Below are positions 16,169 through 24,450 of a DNA stretch of 25,862 nucleotides, piece after piece. How positions within the stretch are numbered: position 1 is the first letter of the stretch; the number at the start of each line of letters is the position of its first letter. Location of the stretch: positions 1-25,862 of the forward strand of contig CALZIH010000048.1 in the NCBI GenBank assembly GCA_945787305.1, read 5' to 3'. The position numbers and the translations under genes are program-made. This DNA comes from an uncultured Desulfobulbaceae bacterium (GTDB lineage Bacteria > Desulfobacterota > Desulfobulbia > Desulfobulbales > Desulfobulbaceae). Below the pieces are notes generated by a model. That model worked only from the letters and a program-made list of their open reading frames with translations. It was not told the origin of the DNA and ran no database searches.

Positions 16169-17443
16169 ATGGTTCAATTATCATCGTTTGGCCGGCGATT
16201 TTCCCGAGGTTCGGGGATTCTGTCACTTATGGATGATCTTGGGAATGCGCTGGCCGAAGGGGGGATGTTGATGATGGGTGGGGGCAATCCCGGTCATGTT
16301 CCTGAAGTACAAGCCGTGTTGCACCGAGAGTTGACGGCGTTGTGTGAGGATCAGGTTCGTTTCCAAAAGCTCATCGGTATTTATGATCCGCCACCAGGTG
16401 ACAAAGACTTTCTCCAGGCCCTGGCCGGTATGCTGGAAGCTGAATACGGTTGGCAGGTCCGTCCGGAGAATATATGCCTGACCCAAGGCAGCCAAAGTTC
16501 TTTTTTTTTGCTCTTTAATATACTCGCAGGCCGGTTCGACGACGGGTCTCGAAAAAAAATCATGTTACCGCTTGCGCCTGAGTATATCGGCTATTCCGAT
16601 CTTGGGCTGTCGGATGAATTTTTTATTGCCGTCCGGCCCAAGATAGAGCTGCATGGAGACCATCAGTTTAAATATCGTGTGAACTTTGACGAATTACTTA
16701 TCAGCGATGATGTCGCTGCGCTCTGTGTGTCGCGCCCGACCAACCCCACCGGCAATGTCTTAACCGATGCTGAAGTTATGGAGTTGAGTCGCCTGGCACG
16801 TGAAAACAACATTCCCTTAATTCTTGATAATGCCTACGGCGTCCCTTTCCCGGGTATTATTTATACAGAGGCTACGCCATTCTGGAATGAACACTTGATT
16901 GTATGCATGAGTCTTTCTAAATTCGGCTTGCCCGCTGCCCGTACGGGCATAGTCATTGCCCGGCCCGAAATTATCGAGCTTCTTGCCGGTGTCAATGCCA
17001 TCTTGAACCTTGCCCCGGGGAGTTTTGGCGCCATGCTGACAACCTCCCTTGTTGCCACCGGTGAAATTATTCGTTTGAGTCAAAAGGTGGTCGAACCGTT
17101 TTATCGCCGCAAGATGGAAAAAGCCATGCAGGCCTTGGATGACTTTTTTATTGATTTGCCGTACCGTGTTCACACTCCCGAGGGCGCTATGTTTCTCTGG
17201 CTCTGGTTTGAAGACCTGCCGATTTCCAGTCGCGCCCTGTATGAACGGTTGAAAGCAAGAAAAGTGTTAGTCGTCTCCGGGGATTATTTTTTTCCTGGAC
17301 TTGAACCGGGCTGGCGGCATACCAGTGAATGTTTGCGTATTACCTATTCCCAGGACGAACAGGATGTACGTGAAGGGTTACGAATCATTGCCGATGAGGT
17401 TCGAACCGTATATGCACAAGGTAAGGAGGATGCTATTTCGTGA
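16169..17443 (+). CDS. avtA: Valine-pyruvate aminotransferase AvtA
   Basis: 424 residues from the ATG at 16169 (MVQLSSFGRRFSRGSGILSL). PLP-dependent fold-type I aminotransferase that interconverts valine or alanine with their 2-oxo acids. It matches E. coli AvtA closely along its length (from memory): MGGGNPGHVPE, LTQGSQSSFFLLFN, PLAPEYIGYSDLGL, CVSRPTNPTGNVLTD, LDNAYGVPFPGI, and the PLP lysine in CMSLSKFGLPAARTG (Lys251). A TTG two codons earlier is also open, but E. coli AvtA begins at the position of the ATG. No Shine-Dalgarno site is visible, unusual in this window; the palindromic element ends 24 bases upstream and may have displaced it. The stop overlaps the start of the MORN gene (GTGA), the first link of an eight-gene unit. 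Confidence 0.93.
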   Translation: MVQLSSFGRRFSRGSGILSLMDDLGNALAEGGMLMMGGGNPGHVPEVQAVLHRELTALCEDQVRFQKLIGIYDPPPGDKDFLQALAGMLEAEYGWQVRPENICLTQGSQSSFFLLFNILAGRFDDGSRKKIMLPLAPEYIGYSDLGLSDEFFIAVRPKIELHGDHQFKYRVNFDELLISDDVAALCVSRPTNPTGNVLTDAEVMELSRLARENNIPLILDNAYGVPFPGIIYTEATPFWNEHLIVCMSLSKFGLPAARTGIVIARPEIIELLAGVNAILNLAPGSFGAMLTTSLVATGEIIRLSQKVVEPFYRRKMEKAMQALDDFFIDLPYRVHTPEGAMFLWLWFEDLPISSRALYERLKARKVLVVSGDYFFPGLEPGWRHTSECLRITYSQDEQDVREGLRIIADEVRTVYAQGKEDAIS

Positions 17444-19113
17444 AAGGTTTTTTTTCTATTCTGGTGTTGTTTTTCTTTGCTCCTGTTGCCGTTTATGCGA
17501 CCTGTGTTGAAGGTGACTGTAAAAATGGATATGGTCGTCTGCAGTCCTCCGATGGGCGGAGCTATACAGGTGAGTTCAAGCATGGCTTTCTGTGGGGTTC
17601 CGGGACGTTGAAAACTGGCGATGGTACCACCTATAACGGTGGCTTTGTTCGGGGACGCTATCACGGTAAAGGAACGCTGAAGTCATCCGATGGCCGTCAA
17701 TACACCGGAAATTTCAATAATGGTGTCATAGAGGGTCAGGGGAGCTTGATTACAGAAGACGGTCTGCAGTATGATGGGGAATTTGTTCTGGGGCGTTTTC
17801 ATGGTCATGGTAGCCTGTTTTATCCAGATGGCCGCGAGTATACCGGCGATTTTCGCAACAACGTTCTTCATGGCAAGGGAAAGCTCATATATGCCAACGG
17901 CAGTATTTATGAGGGCGACTTTCAGGACGGTCGACCCGATGGAGAAGGGGTTCGTCGCTATCTCAACGGCAGTCGCTATACCGGGAGTTATGTTGGTAAT
18001 AAACGCGAAGGGAAGGGGGCGTTGTCAATGCCGGATGGCTCATATTATGAAGGGGAATTTCTTGATGACTTCTATCATGGCCAGGGGAAATTTGTCTATG
18101 GCGACGGCCATGTCTATACCGGCACCTTTGACAAAGGCAGCATCAGCGGTGTCGGAACCATGAGCTGGCCCGATGGCCGCGAGTATACCGGTGAGTTTTT
18201 CGGTGGGCAACCGCAAGGGCAGGGGATAATGTTGTATAGTGATTCCAGCCGCTACGAGGGAAGCTGGCAAAATGGTCAGCGTAATGGGCAGGGCACTCTT
18301 TTCTATGCCGATGGTTCCCGTTACCGGGGGGGCTTTATCGCAGGGAAGCCAGGTGGTTTGGGTGTGTTGACCAAACCTGACGGTACAGTCTATGAAGGAG
18401 AGTTTGTCGGTGGCCGGCCGGTTGTGTCCACTGTCGCTCCGACGGCATATACTGAGGCGCGAAGTGAAGATGCTCCTGGAGCGATCAATGAGGCACAGAA
18501 AACTCCTCCTGCCCCTTCCGTAAGCAAAAGTGATGCTGGAGAGGTGGCTGTTGAGCAACAAATGCGATTCATTGTCGTTGAAGATCTTGTCTACCGTAAC
18601 GGAGAAGAACATCCATATACGGGCAAGGCCCACGTAACTTTTCCCGATGGAAGCATTTATGATGGCTCGCTCAGAAGTGGGCTCATGGATGGACAGGGGG
18701 AAATGCAGTATGCAGACGGCCGGGTGTACTTGGGTGACTTTCAACTCGGTGAGCGTGAGGGTAATGGGACGTATACCTATCCTGATGGTTCACGTTATGA
18801 AGGAACGTTCAAAGAAGGGCTTTTTGACGGAACCGGCGAGTATAGTTTCCATGACGGCAGTAGTTATGTGGGCAATTTTAGTCAGGGACGTTTTTCCGGT
18901 CATGGGAAACTCACCTATACGGATGGTAAGATATATACAGGGTCCTTCAAGAACGACCTACCCAGTGGCCACGGAACCCTTCATTCACCGGATGAGACGG
19001 TCTATGTAGGTGGGTTTAAACGAGGGCGAAGAAATGGTTCCGGCCAACTGACCTATGCTGATGGTCAGATGATAAAAGGAACGTTTAAAGATGATCAATT
19101 GGTCATGCCCTGA
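17440..19113 (+). CDS. Exported MORN-repeat protein, 20 repeats
   Basis: 557 residues starting at GTG 17440, supported by AAGGAGG about 9 bases upstream and a signal peptide (MKGFFSILVLFFFAPVAVYA). The mature protein is almost wholly MORN repeats of exactly 23 residues (pattern GxGxLxxxDGxxYxGxFxxGxxx): 13 in a first block (about 30-328) and 7 in a second (about 396-556), separated by a low-complexity Ala/Pro/Glu/Ser linker (about 332-375) and a short unique segment. MORN repeats form long beta-hairpin rods that act as scaffolds or bind lipid or protein; bacterial functions are poorly known. The start overlaps the avtA stop by 4 bases. Whether it stays periplasmic or reaches the surface is not shown. 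Confidence 0.92.
   Translation: MKGFFSILVLFFFAPVAVYATCVEGDCKNGYGRLQSSDGRSYTGEFKHGFLWGSGTLKTGDGTTYNGGFVRGRYHGKGTLKSSDGRQYTGNFNNGVIEGQGSLITEDGLQYDGEFVLGRFHGHGSLFYPDGREYTGDFRNNVLHGKGKLIYANGSIYEGDFQDGRPDGEGVRRYLNGSRYTGSYVGNKREGKGALSMPDGSYYEGEFLDDFYHGQGKFVYGDGHVYTGTFDKGSISGVGTMSWPDGREYTGEFFGGQPQGQGIMLYSDSSRYEGSWQNGQRNGQGTLFYADGSRYRGGFIAGKPGGLGVLTKPDGTVYEGEFVGGRPVVSTVAPTAYTEARSEDAPGAINEAQKTPPAPSVSKSDAGEVAVEQQMRFIVVEDLVYRNGEEHPYTGKAHVTFPDGSIYDGSLRSGLMDGQGEMQYADGRVYLGDFQLGEREGNGTYTYPDGSRYEGTFKEGLFDGTGEYSFHDGSSYVGNFSQGRFSGHGKLTYTDGKIYTGSFKNDLPSGHGTLHSPDETVYVGGFKRGRRNGSGQLTYADGQMIKGTFKDDQLVMP
17527..19110 (+). repeat. 69-bp (23-codon) MORN repeat arrays
   Basis: Twenty coding repeats with period 69 bp in two blocks (about 17527-18423 and 18625-19107). 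DNA copies are divergent, with conservation mainly at GATGG (Asp-Gly), TAT (Tyr) and GGC/GGT codons, so this is an old protein repeat and not a recent satellite. Confidence 0.8.
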
Positions 19114-19146
19114 AGGATTTGATTTGTACAGGACGAGGTAAGACGG

Positions 19147-19533
19147 ATGCGTTGGCAATACAGAACAGTTGTTTTTGAGTTTCAAAAAGATGGACTGCTT
19201 GGGGATCGTTTCATAGATGATGAAGAGGTGGAAAAGACCTTGAATGAACAGGGGCGTGTAGGCTGGGAACTTGTCAGCGCAACCATGGTTCAGGAGGGCC
19301 TGCTCACTCTGTTTAAGCGGCCTGATCGCCATGCCGGCATTGCGGCCGCTGTCGAGAATTCAGAGCAAGATGTTGAGGCCGATCTCGAGATCCAGGTGAG
19401 CGAAGAGGAAGCGTTCAGTGCGGAAGAATTGAAAAAACAGGAGCGCGAACATATCAGGGAGCTTGAGAATCAACGCAGACAGGTCATGGCTGAAGAAGAG
19501 TCATTTCTGGTCGGTGATATCAAGATCCGATAG
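19147..19533 (+). CDS. DUF4177-domain protein with charged C-terminal tail
   Basis: 128 residues. Residues 1-59 (MRWQYRTVVFEFQKDG, then LNEQGRVGWELVSATMVQEG and LLTLFKRP) have the pattern of the small DUF4177 domain: a Tyr-rich strand, an LNExGxxGWELV helix-strand and a final strand ending in KRP. The remainder (about 70-128) is acidic then strongly helical and charged (EELKKQEREHIRELENQRR), probably a coiled coil. No signal peptide, so cytoplasmic. Function of the domain is unknown. It follows the MORN gene by 33 bases and precedes the amidohydrolase by 27, in the same orientation. Confidence 0.85.
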   Translation: MRWQYRTVVFEFQKDGLLGDRFIDDEEVEKTLNEQGRVGWELVSATMVQEGLLTLFKRPDRHAGIAAAVENSEQDVEADLEIQVSEEEAFSAEELKKQEREHIRELENQRRQVMAEEESFLVGDIKIR

Positions 19534-19560
19534 CCCTGCATACAAAAGGATAACATCAAT

Positions 19561-20739
19561 ATGCTGCCTAACGCCGATAATACGCTCTTTGCCTGGATGT
19601 GTGACATTCGACGATCCCTGCACAGGCTCCCTGAACTTGCTTACCATGAACATCAGACCTCTGCCCTGATTGCCAGGGAATTGGATAACCTTGGTATTCC
19701 TTATCAGCAGGGGCTTGCCGGCGGCACAGGGATTCGGGCGGAAATTGGATCGGAAAAAGGCAATGCGCCCTGCGTTGCACTGCGTGCCGATATGGATGCC
19801 CTCCCCATTGTCGAGGAAACCGGTTTGCCTTTCTCGTCCGGTCGGCCCGGGCTCATGCATGCCTGCGGTCATGATGGCCATGTGGCCATGTTGCTTGGTG
19901 CTGCGAAGCTGCTGCGTGACATGGAGCTTGCCGGCAAGGTGGTTCTATTTTTTCAACCGGCGGAAGAATCAGGAAATGGTGCTGCAGCAATGATTGCGGA
20001 TCAGGCCTTGTCTGGGGTGGAAATGATCTTTTCCGCCCACATCGATACCCATTATCCGGTTGGACAGATTACCGTTGATGAGGGGTTGATCTGTTCCTTC
20101 ACCGATCCGTTTACCATAACCATTCATGGTAGCGGTGGTCATGCGGCACGCCCGCACGAGGCTGTCGATTCAGTGGTGGTTGCCTGTAACCTGGTGATGA
20201 ACATGCAGACCCTGGTTTCACGACAGATTAACCCAAACCAGCCCGCTGTCGTAACCGTGGGCCGGATAGAGGCCGGTACCGTGCACAATGTTATCGCAGA
20301 GCACGCCATTTTAGAGGGAACGGTGCGCAGTGCCCATCGGGAAACCCGAGAACGGGTTCTGCAGGGGCTCGAACGCGTGATTCTGGGTGCCGCAGATATG
20401 TGTAATGCGGAAATCAAACTGAAGTTTTTTGACAGCCTGCCTGCGGTGGTCAATGATGTGTGGGCCACATCTCTTGCTCGAAAGGCTGCCCTTGCAGTGG
20501 TCGGGCAGGAAGGGGTATGCTCGCAAGGGCAACCCAGTCTCGGGGGCGAGGATTTCTCTTTTTATCAGCAACAGGTCCCCGGCTGCATGGTTCGGATCGG
20601 CGGATGCCGACAGGACAGAACCGCTGGACCGGCCCATTCAGCGCGTTTTGACTTTGATGAGGAATTGCTCAGGTATGGTGCCGTCTGGTTTGCTGAGGTT
20701 GCCAGTAGTTCGCTGGAAAATATGATCTACTCCAGGTAG
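19561..20739 (+). CDS. M20-family amidohydrolase (N-acyl amino acid/hippurate hydrolase type)
   Basis: 392 residues, full length for the M20D family that cleaves N-acyl amino acids, hippurate or indole-acetyl conjugates. Metal-site residues are visible: Asp in ALRADMDALP (73-82), Cys102 and His104 in HACGHDGH, Glu135-Glu136 in FQPAEESG, His160 in FSAHID, and a C-terminal His in GPAHSARFDF. The dimerisation domain shows HGSGGHAARPHEAVD and NVIAEHAILEGTVRS. No signal peptide, thus cytoplasmic. AAAGGA lies about 11 bases before the ATG. Only 8 bases separate it from the ligase gene. The exact substrate cannot be inferred; carboxypeptidase-like or N-acetyl-diaminopimelate deacetylase activity are alternatives. 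Confidence 0.9.
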   Translation: MLPNADNTLFAWMCDIRRSLHRLPELAYHEHQTSALIARELDNLGIPYQQGLAGGTGIRAEIGSEKGNAPCVALRADMDALPIVEETGLPFSSGRPGLMHACGHDGHVAMLLGAAKLLRDMELAGKVVLFFQPAEESGNGAAAMIADQALSGVEMIFSAHIDTHYPVGQITVDEGLICSFTDPFTITIHGSGGHAARPHEAVDSVVVACNLVMNMQTLVSRQINPNQPAVVTVGRIEAGTVHNVIAEHAILEGTVRSAHRETRERVLQGLERVILGAADMCNAEIKLKFFDSLPAVVNDVWATSLARKAALAVVGQEGVCSQGQPSLGGEDFSFYQQQVPGCMVRIGGCRQDRTAGPAHSARFDFDEELLRYGAVWFAEVASSSLENMIYSR

Positions 20740-20747
20740 TTAAGTGT

Positions 20748-21878
20748 ATGGAAGAAGTCGTCTTCGCCAGGAGCAGGCCGTATACGCTTGGGGTCGAGTT
20801 GGAGTTTCAGATTCTTGACCGCGCGACCCTCGATCTTGCACCCATGGCTCCGGATCTGCTGAAAGCGGTGCCTGTAGAGCTAAAAGAAAAGATCGCCCCC
20901 GAGTTCATGCGCTCTATTCTGGAGGTGCAGACCGGTGTCTGCGCGTCGGTGGATGAAGTGGCCGTTGATCTGCAATCCTCAAGCCCTCTGCTTGAGAAGA
21001 CTGCAGCCAATGCAGCCAACCATGATTGCCTGCTTTATTCGGCCAGCCTTCATCCCTTTGCCGAACCGGACAAACAATTGCTCAGTGTCGGAGCGCGTTA
21101 TCAAAGAATAATGGAAGAGTTGCAGTATGTGGGCCGTCAGTTTATATCTCAGGGCCTCCATGTCCATGTCGGTGTTGAGGACAGAGAAACGGCAATTCAT
21201 GCCTGTGACGTTTTACAGGTGTACCTGCCGCTGCTGCTCGGTCTCAGTTGTTCTTCTCCGTATTTTCGCGGTGAGGATACCGGTCTCTCTTCTTACCGGA
21301 CAAAACTGTTCGAGGCCCTGCCCTTGGCTGGCGTTGCAGGGTACCTCGGTTCCTGGCAGGCCTATGTCGATGAAATACGAATGCTTCGTAATTTTCAGGT
21401 CATACAGGAGATAAAAGACCTTTGGTGGGATGTTCGACCAAGCCCGGGTTTTGGCACCGTCGAGATTCGTATCTGTGATCTTCCAGCCCGTTTTGTTGAA
21501 GTGCTCGGCCTGACCAGTTTGCTTCAGGCCCTGGTGGCAGCGGTTGTCGAACAACTCGTCCGGGCCTTGCGGGTCAGCCCCCAGCTTTTACGTTATAATA
21601 AGTGGCAGGCCGCCCGGCATGGCCTTGATGGCTGTTTTAACGATGCTCTTGGGTTGTTGCCGACCAGATCTCAGCCCGTGCGTGAAGCAGTAGCTGAAAT
21701 GCTGGTGATTCTCGGGCCATTTTTCGATCAATTTGGAGGTCGCGGTCTTGATGCCGTACAAAATCTGTTGGACGGCCAGGTGAGTTCTGAGCGACAACGA
21801 GCATTAATGCGACACCATAGCCAGTTTGAGACCATGATAAGTAAATTGCAAGCTACCTATTGGAATGAATACATATAA
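20748..21878 (+). CDS. ybdK: Carboxylate-amine ligase, YbdK/GCS2 family
   Basis: 376 residues, the normal length of YbdK-type glutamate-cysteine ligase 2 proteins. Family motifs: YTLGVELEFQILD (12-24), SILEVQTGVC, GLHVHVGVED, LSCSSPYFRGEDTGLSSYR, IKDLWWDVRPSPGFGTVEIRICD and RYNKWQAARHGLDG. YbdK makes gamma-glutamylcysteine only weakly in E. coli, and relatives form amide bonds between other acids and amines in natural-product routes, so the name says little about the substrate. The 3' end overlaps the next gene by 14 bases. The neighbouring transpeptidase acts on the bond type this enzyme makes. Confidence 0.92.
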   Translation: MEEVVFARSRPYTLGVELEFQILDRATLDLAPMAPDLLKAVPVELKEKIAPEFMRSILEVQTGVCASVDEVAVDLQSSSPLLEKTAANAANHDCLLYSASLHPFAEPDKQLLSVGARYQRIMEELQYVGRQFISQGLHVHVGVEDRETAIHACDVLQVYLPLLLGLSCSSPYFRGEDTGLSSYRTKLFEALPLAGVAGYLGSWQAYVDEIRMLRNFQVIQEIKDLWWDVRPSPGFGTVEIRICDLPARFVEVLGLTSLLQALVAAVVEQLVRALRVSPQLLRYNKWQAARHGLDGCFNDALGLLPTRSQPVREAVAEMLVILGPFFDQFGGRGLDAVQNLLDGQVSSERQRALMRHHSQFETMISKLQATYWNEYI

Positions 21879-23397
21879 ACGATCCATTGCTGCCACCGGC
21901 CATGAACTGGTCAGTGGGGCTGCAAAAGATATTTTACGTGCAGGCGGCAATGCTTTTGATGCCGTGGTGGCGGCTGGATTTGCCGGGGCCGTTGCCGAGC
22001 AGACCTTAACCAGTCTGGGTGGCGGCGGTTTTCTCCTGGCCCGCACTGCAGCAACCCAGCGCCCCAGTGAAGAAATATTTTTTGATTTCTTTGTTGATAC
22101 TCCCGGCCGCGGGCTTGGCCGCGAGGTTGACCCCCATTTTTTTCCCGTGACCGTTGATTTCGGCGGTTCAACCCAGGATTTCAATATCGGTCTGGGATCG
22201 GTTGCCGTACCCGGTATGCTTAAGGGACTGCTGCACGTGCATGAACGTCTCGGTCGAATGAACCTTGGCGATGTCCTGTTTCCTGCCATAACCCTTGCCA
22301 AAGGACATCAACTCAACGCCTTTCAGGCCGGTTTTCTACACCTGCTCCATCCGATAATGACCATGACCGAAACCGGTCGCAGGTTATATGAGCCGGGCGG
22401 ACGCTATATGCAACCCCATGATACCCTCAGCAACCCGGATATGGCTGACTTCCTTACGCAACTTATAGATGATAAGGGGAAAAGTTTTTATAGCGGAGAT
22501 ATTGCTCGAGCCATTGCCCAGGATATGCAGGATGGGCAGGGGCTGCTGACCTTTGACGACCTAGCCGGTTATCAGGTGATTGAGCGGGAGCCGCTCAGGG
22601 CATCTTTTCGAGGGCGAACCCTGCTGACCGCGCCGCCGCCGTCAGCCGGCGGGTCATTGATAGCCCTTTCGCTGGCGCTGCTGGAAAATATGGATGTACC
22701 TGCCAAATGGGGGAGTGCTGAACATCTGTTACGCACAACCGGCCTTATGCAGGAGGTTGAACTCCTTCGCGAACAAGGCGTCTGTACCCCGGAAACATTG
22801 GAGCAATACCTCGCAGAAGGTAAGATTCCCGATTCTACCGACAGGATTCGTCTCTTTTCCCGTGGTACAACCCATATCAGTATTGCGGACCATGAGGGTA
22901 ACGTGGCGTCCATGACCTGTTCCAACGGGGAAGGATCGGGCTATTTTGCCCCGGGAACCGGGGTGATGCTGAACAACATGATGGGTGAAGATGACCTGCA
23001 TCCGGAAGGGTTTCATTCTTCTCCGCCAGGTGACAGGGTGGCGTCCATGATGTCGCCTTCGCTTCTCTTGCGTGGGGACGAGGTTGAACTGGTGATAGGC
23101 AGCGGCGGTTCCAAGCGTATTCGTACGGCAATTACCCAGGTGTTGACCCAGCTCATTGATTTTCACCGTGAGCCGGAGCTTGCGGTCAACAGTCCGCGCC
23201 TCCATTTTGACGGTGAAGCCCTGCAGGTTGAACCCGGTTTTGATCCAGATGCCCTGGCTGCATTGAAAAAGCGGTTACCGGTGAATATCTGGCAGGAACG
23301 TTCCATGTATTTTGGCGGAGTCCACCTTGTACTACCCGGAAAAATCGGAGTCGGCGATCCCCGTCGTGGAGGTTCTGTTGCCGTGGTGGATGTATGA
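21865..23397 (+). CDS. Gamma-glutamyltranspeptidase-family protein, leaderless
   Basis: 510 residues of the Ntn-hydrolase GGT family. Seen: LRAGGNAFDAVVAAGFA (24-40), LTSLGGGGFLLAR (48-60), GLGSVAVPGMLKGL, the autoprocessing site RGTTH (333-337) with the probable nucleophile Thr335, SMMSPSLLLR (395-403), a GSGGSKRIRT oxyanion segment (412-421), and ending GDPRRGGSVAVVD. Unlike classical periplasmic GGT (about 570-580 residues with signal peptide) it lacks any leader, so it should act in the cytoplasm, hydrolysing or transferring gamma-glutamyl groups, or acting on cephalosporin-like amides as some relatives do. The ATG lies inside the end of the ligase gene (14-base overlap) and its stop overlaps yejB-like ATGA by 4 bases, so all three are coupled. 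Confidence 0.9.
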   Translation: MNTYKRSIAATGHELVSGAAKDILRAGGNAFDAVVAAGFAGAVAEQTLTSLGGGGFLLARTAATQRPSEEIFFDFFVDTPGRGLGREVDPHFFPVTVDFGGSTQDFNIGLGSVAVPGMLKGLLHVHERLGRMNLGDVLFPAITLAKGHQLNAFQAGFLHLLHPIMTMTETGRRLYEPGGRYMQPHDTLSNPDMADFLTQLIDDKGKSFYSGDIARAIAQDMQDGQGLLTFDDLAGYQVIEREPLRASFRGRTLLTAPPPSAGGSLIALSLALLENMDVPAKWGSAEHLLRTTGLMQEVELLREQGVCTPETLEQYLAEGKIPDSTDRIRLFSRGTTHISIADHEGNVASMTCSNGEGSGYFAPGTGVMLNNMMGEDDLHPEGFHSSPPGDRVASMMSPSLLLRGDEVELVIGSGGSKRIRTAITQVLTQLIDFHREPELAVNSPRLHFDGEALQVEPGFDPDALAALKKRLPVNIWQERSMYFGGVHLVLPGKIGVGDPRRGGSVAVVDV

Positions 23398-24443
23398 GCA
23401 GCTATATCCTGAAACGATTTTTCCTCATGATTCCGACGCTAATCGGGGTCATGCTGATTACCTTTGTGGTTACCCAGTTTGTGCCGGGAGGGCCTGTTGA
23501 ACGAATGATGACCCAGCTCGCAGGCAGTGGCGGCGGCGAGGCTGCCGCCGGAGGTGGATCAGGGCTATACCAGGGGAAAAAAGGGTTGGATCAGGATAGA
23601 GTCGAGCAGTTAAAAAAACTCTATGGCTTTGACAAACCGCCGCTCACCCGTTTTTTTTCCATGATGTCCTCGTACCTGGTTTTTGATTTCGGTGAGTCCT
23701 ACTATCACCGCAAGAGCGTTGCCCAACTTGTCATTTCCAAATTGCCGGTATCCATGTCTCTTGGCCTCTGGAGTTTTATTATTGTCTATTCCACCTGTAT
23801 TCCGTTGGGCATAGCCAAGGCGGTCCGGGACGGATCCCGTTTTGATACGTTGACCAGCACCGCGATACTGATCGGGTATGCAATTCCCGGTTTTGTTCTC
23901 GGTATAGTTCTGATTGTCCTGTTTGGCGGTGGTTCGTTCTGGAACATATTTCCCCTGCGTGGGTTGGTTTCCGATAACTGGGCGGAACTAGACCTGTTGC
24001 ACAAGATTCTCGACTATCTCTGGCATATGGTGCTGCCCATCACCGCATCCGCAGTCGGTAGTCTTGCGGTGATGACCCTGCTGACCAAGAACTCGTTTCT
24101 TGAGGAAATCCGCAAACAGTATGTGATGACCGCCAGGGCCAAAGGGTTATCTGAACAACAGGTGCTGTACAAACATGTGTTTCGCAATGCCATCATTCCC
24201 ATCATCACCGGTTTTCCTGGTACATTTATAGCGTCTTTTTTTACCGGCAGCCTACTGATTGAGACCATCTTTTCCCTGGACGGAATGGGACTGCTGGCTT
24301 ACGAGTCGGTATTGAACCGGGACTATCCGGTGGTGCTCGGCACCCTGTATTTTTTCACTATAATCGGCCTCATTTCCCGTCTGCTCTCTGATCTCAGCTA
24401 TGTGGTGGTGGATCCGAGAATCAGTTTTGACAAGGTGCAATAG
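23394..24443 (+). CDS. yejB: Peptide ABC transporter permease, YejB-like
   Basis: 349 residues. It opens with MSSYILKRFFLMIPTLIGVMLITFVVTQFVPGGPVE, typical of DppB/OppB/YejB permeases, and like YejB has an inserted Gly/Ala-rich periplasmic segment (about 43-62) before the LKKLYGFDKPPLTRF stretch. Six hydrophobic segments are visible; the coupling (EAA) loop is ARAKGLSEQQVLYKHVFRNAIIPII. YejABEF imports oligopeptides and microcin C in E. coli. It starts in an ATGA overlap with the transpeptidase and is followed after 7 bases by the second permease. No periplasmic binding protein gene precedes it. Confidence 0.93.
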   Translation: MSSYILKRFFLMIPTLIGVMLITFVVTQFVPGGPVERMMTQLAGSGGGEAAAGGGSGLYQGKKGLDQDRVEQLKKLYGFDKPPLTRFFSMMSSYLVFDFGESYYHRKSVAQLVISKLPVSMSLGLWSFIIVYSTCIPLGIAKAVRDGSRFDTLTSTAILIGYAIPGFVLGIVLIVLFGGGSFWNIFPLRGLVSDNWAELDLLHKILDYLWHMVLPITASAVGSLAVMTLLTKNSFLEEIRKQYVMTARAKGLSEQQVLYKHVFRNAIIPIITGFPGTFIASFFTGSLLIETIFSLDGMGLLAYESVLNRDYPVVLGTLYFFTIIGLISRLLSDLSYVVVDPRISFDKVQ

Positions 24444-24450
24444 GGCGGGA

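Noticed and set aside
18040..18744. A 234-codon open frame antisense to the MORN gene
   Set aside because: Produced by the repetitive codon pattern of the MORN repeats read backwards; no recognisable protein.
17527..19110. Regularly spaced repeats resembling a CRISPR or satellite array
   Set aside because: The period is 69 bp, units are divergent and translate into uniform 23-residue MORN repeats.
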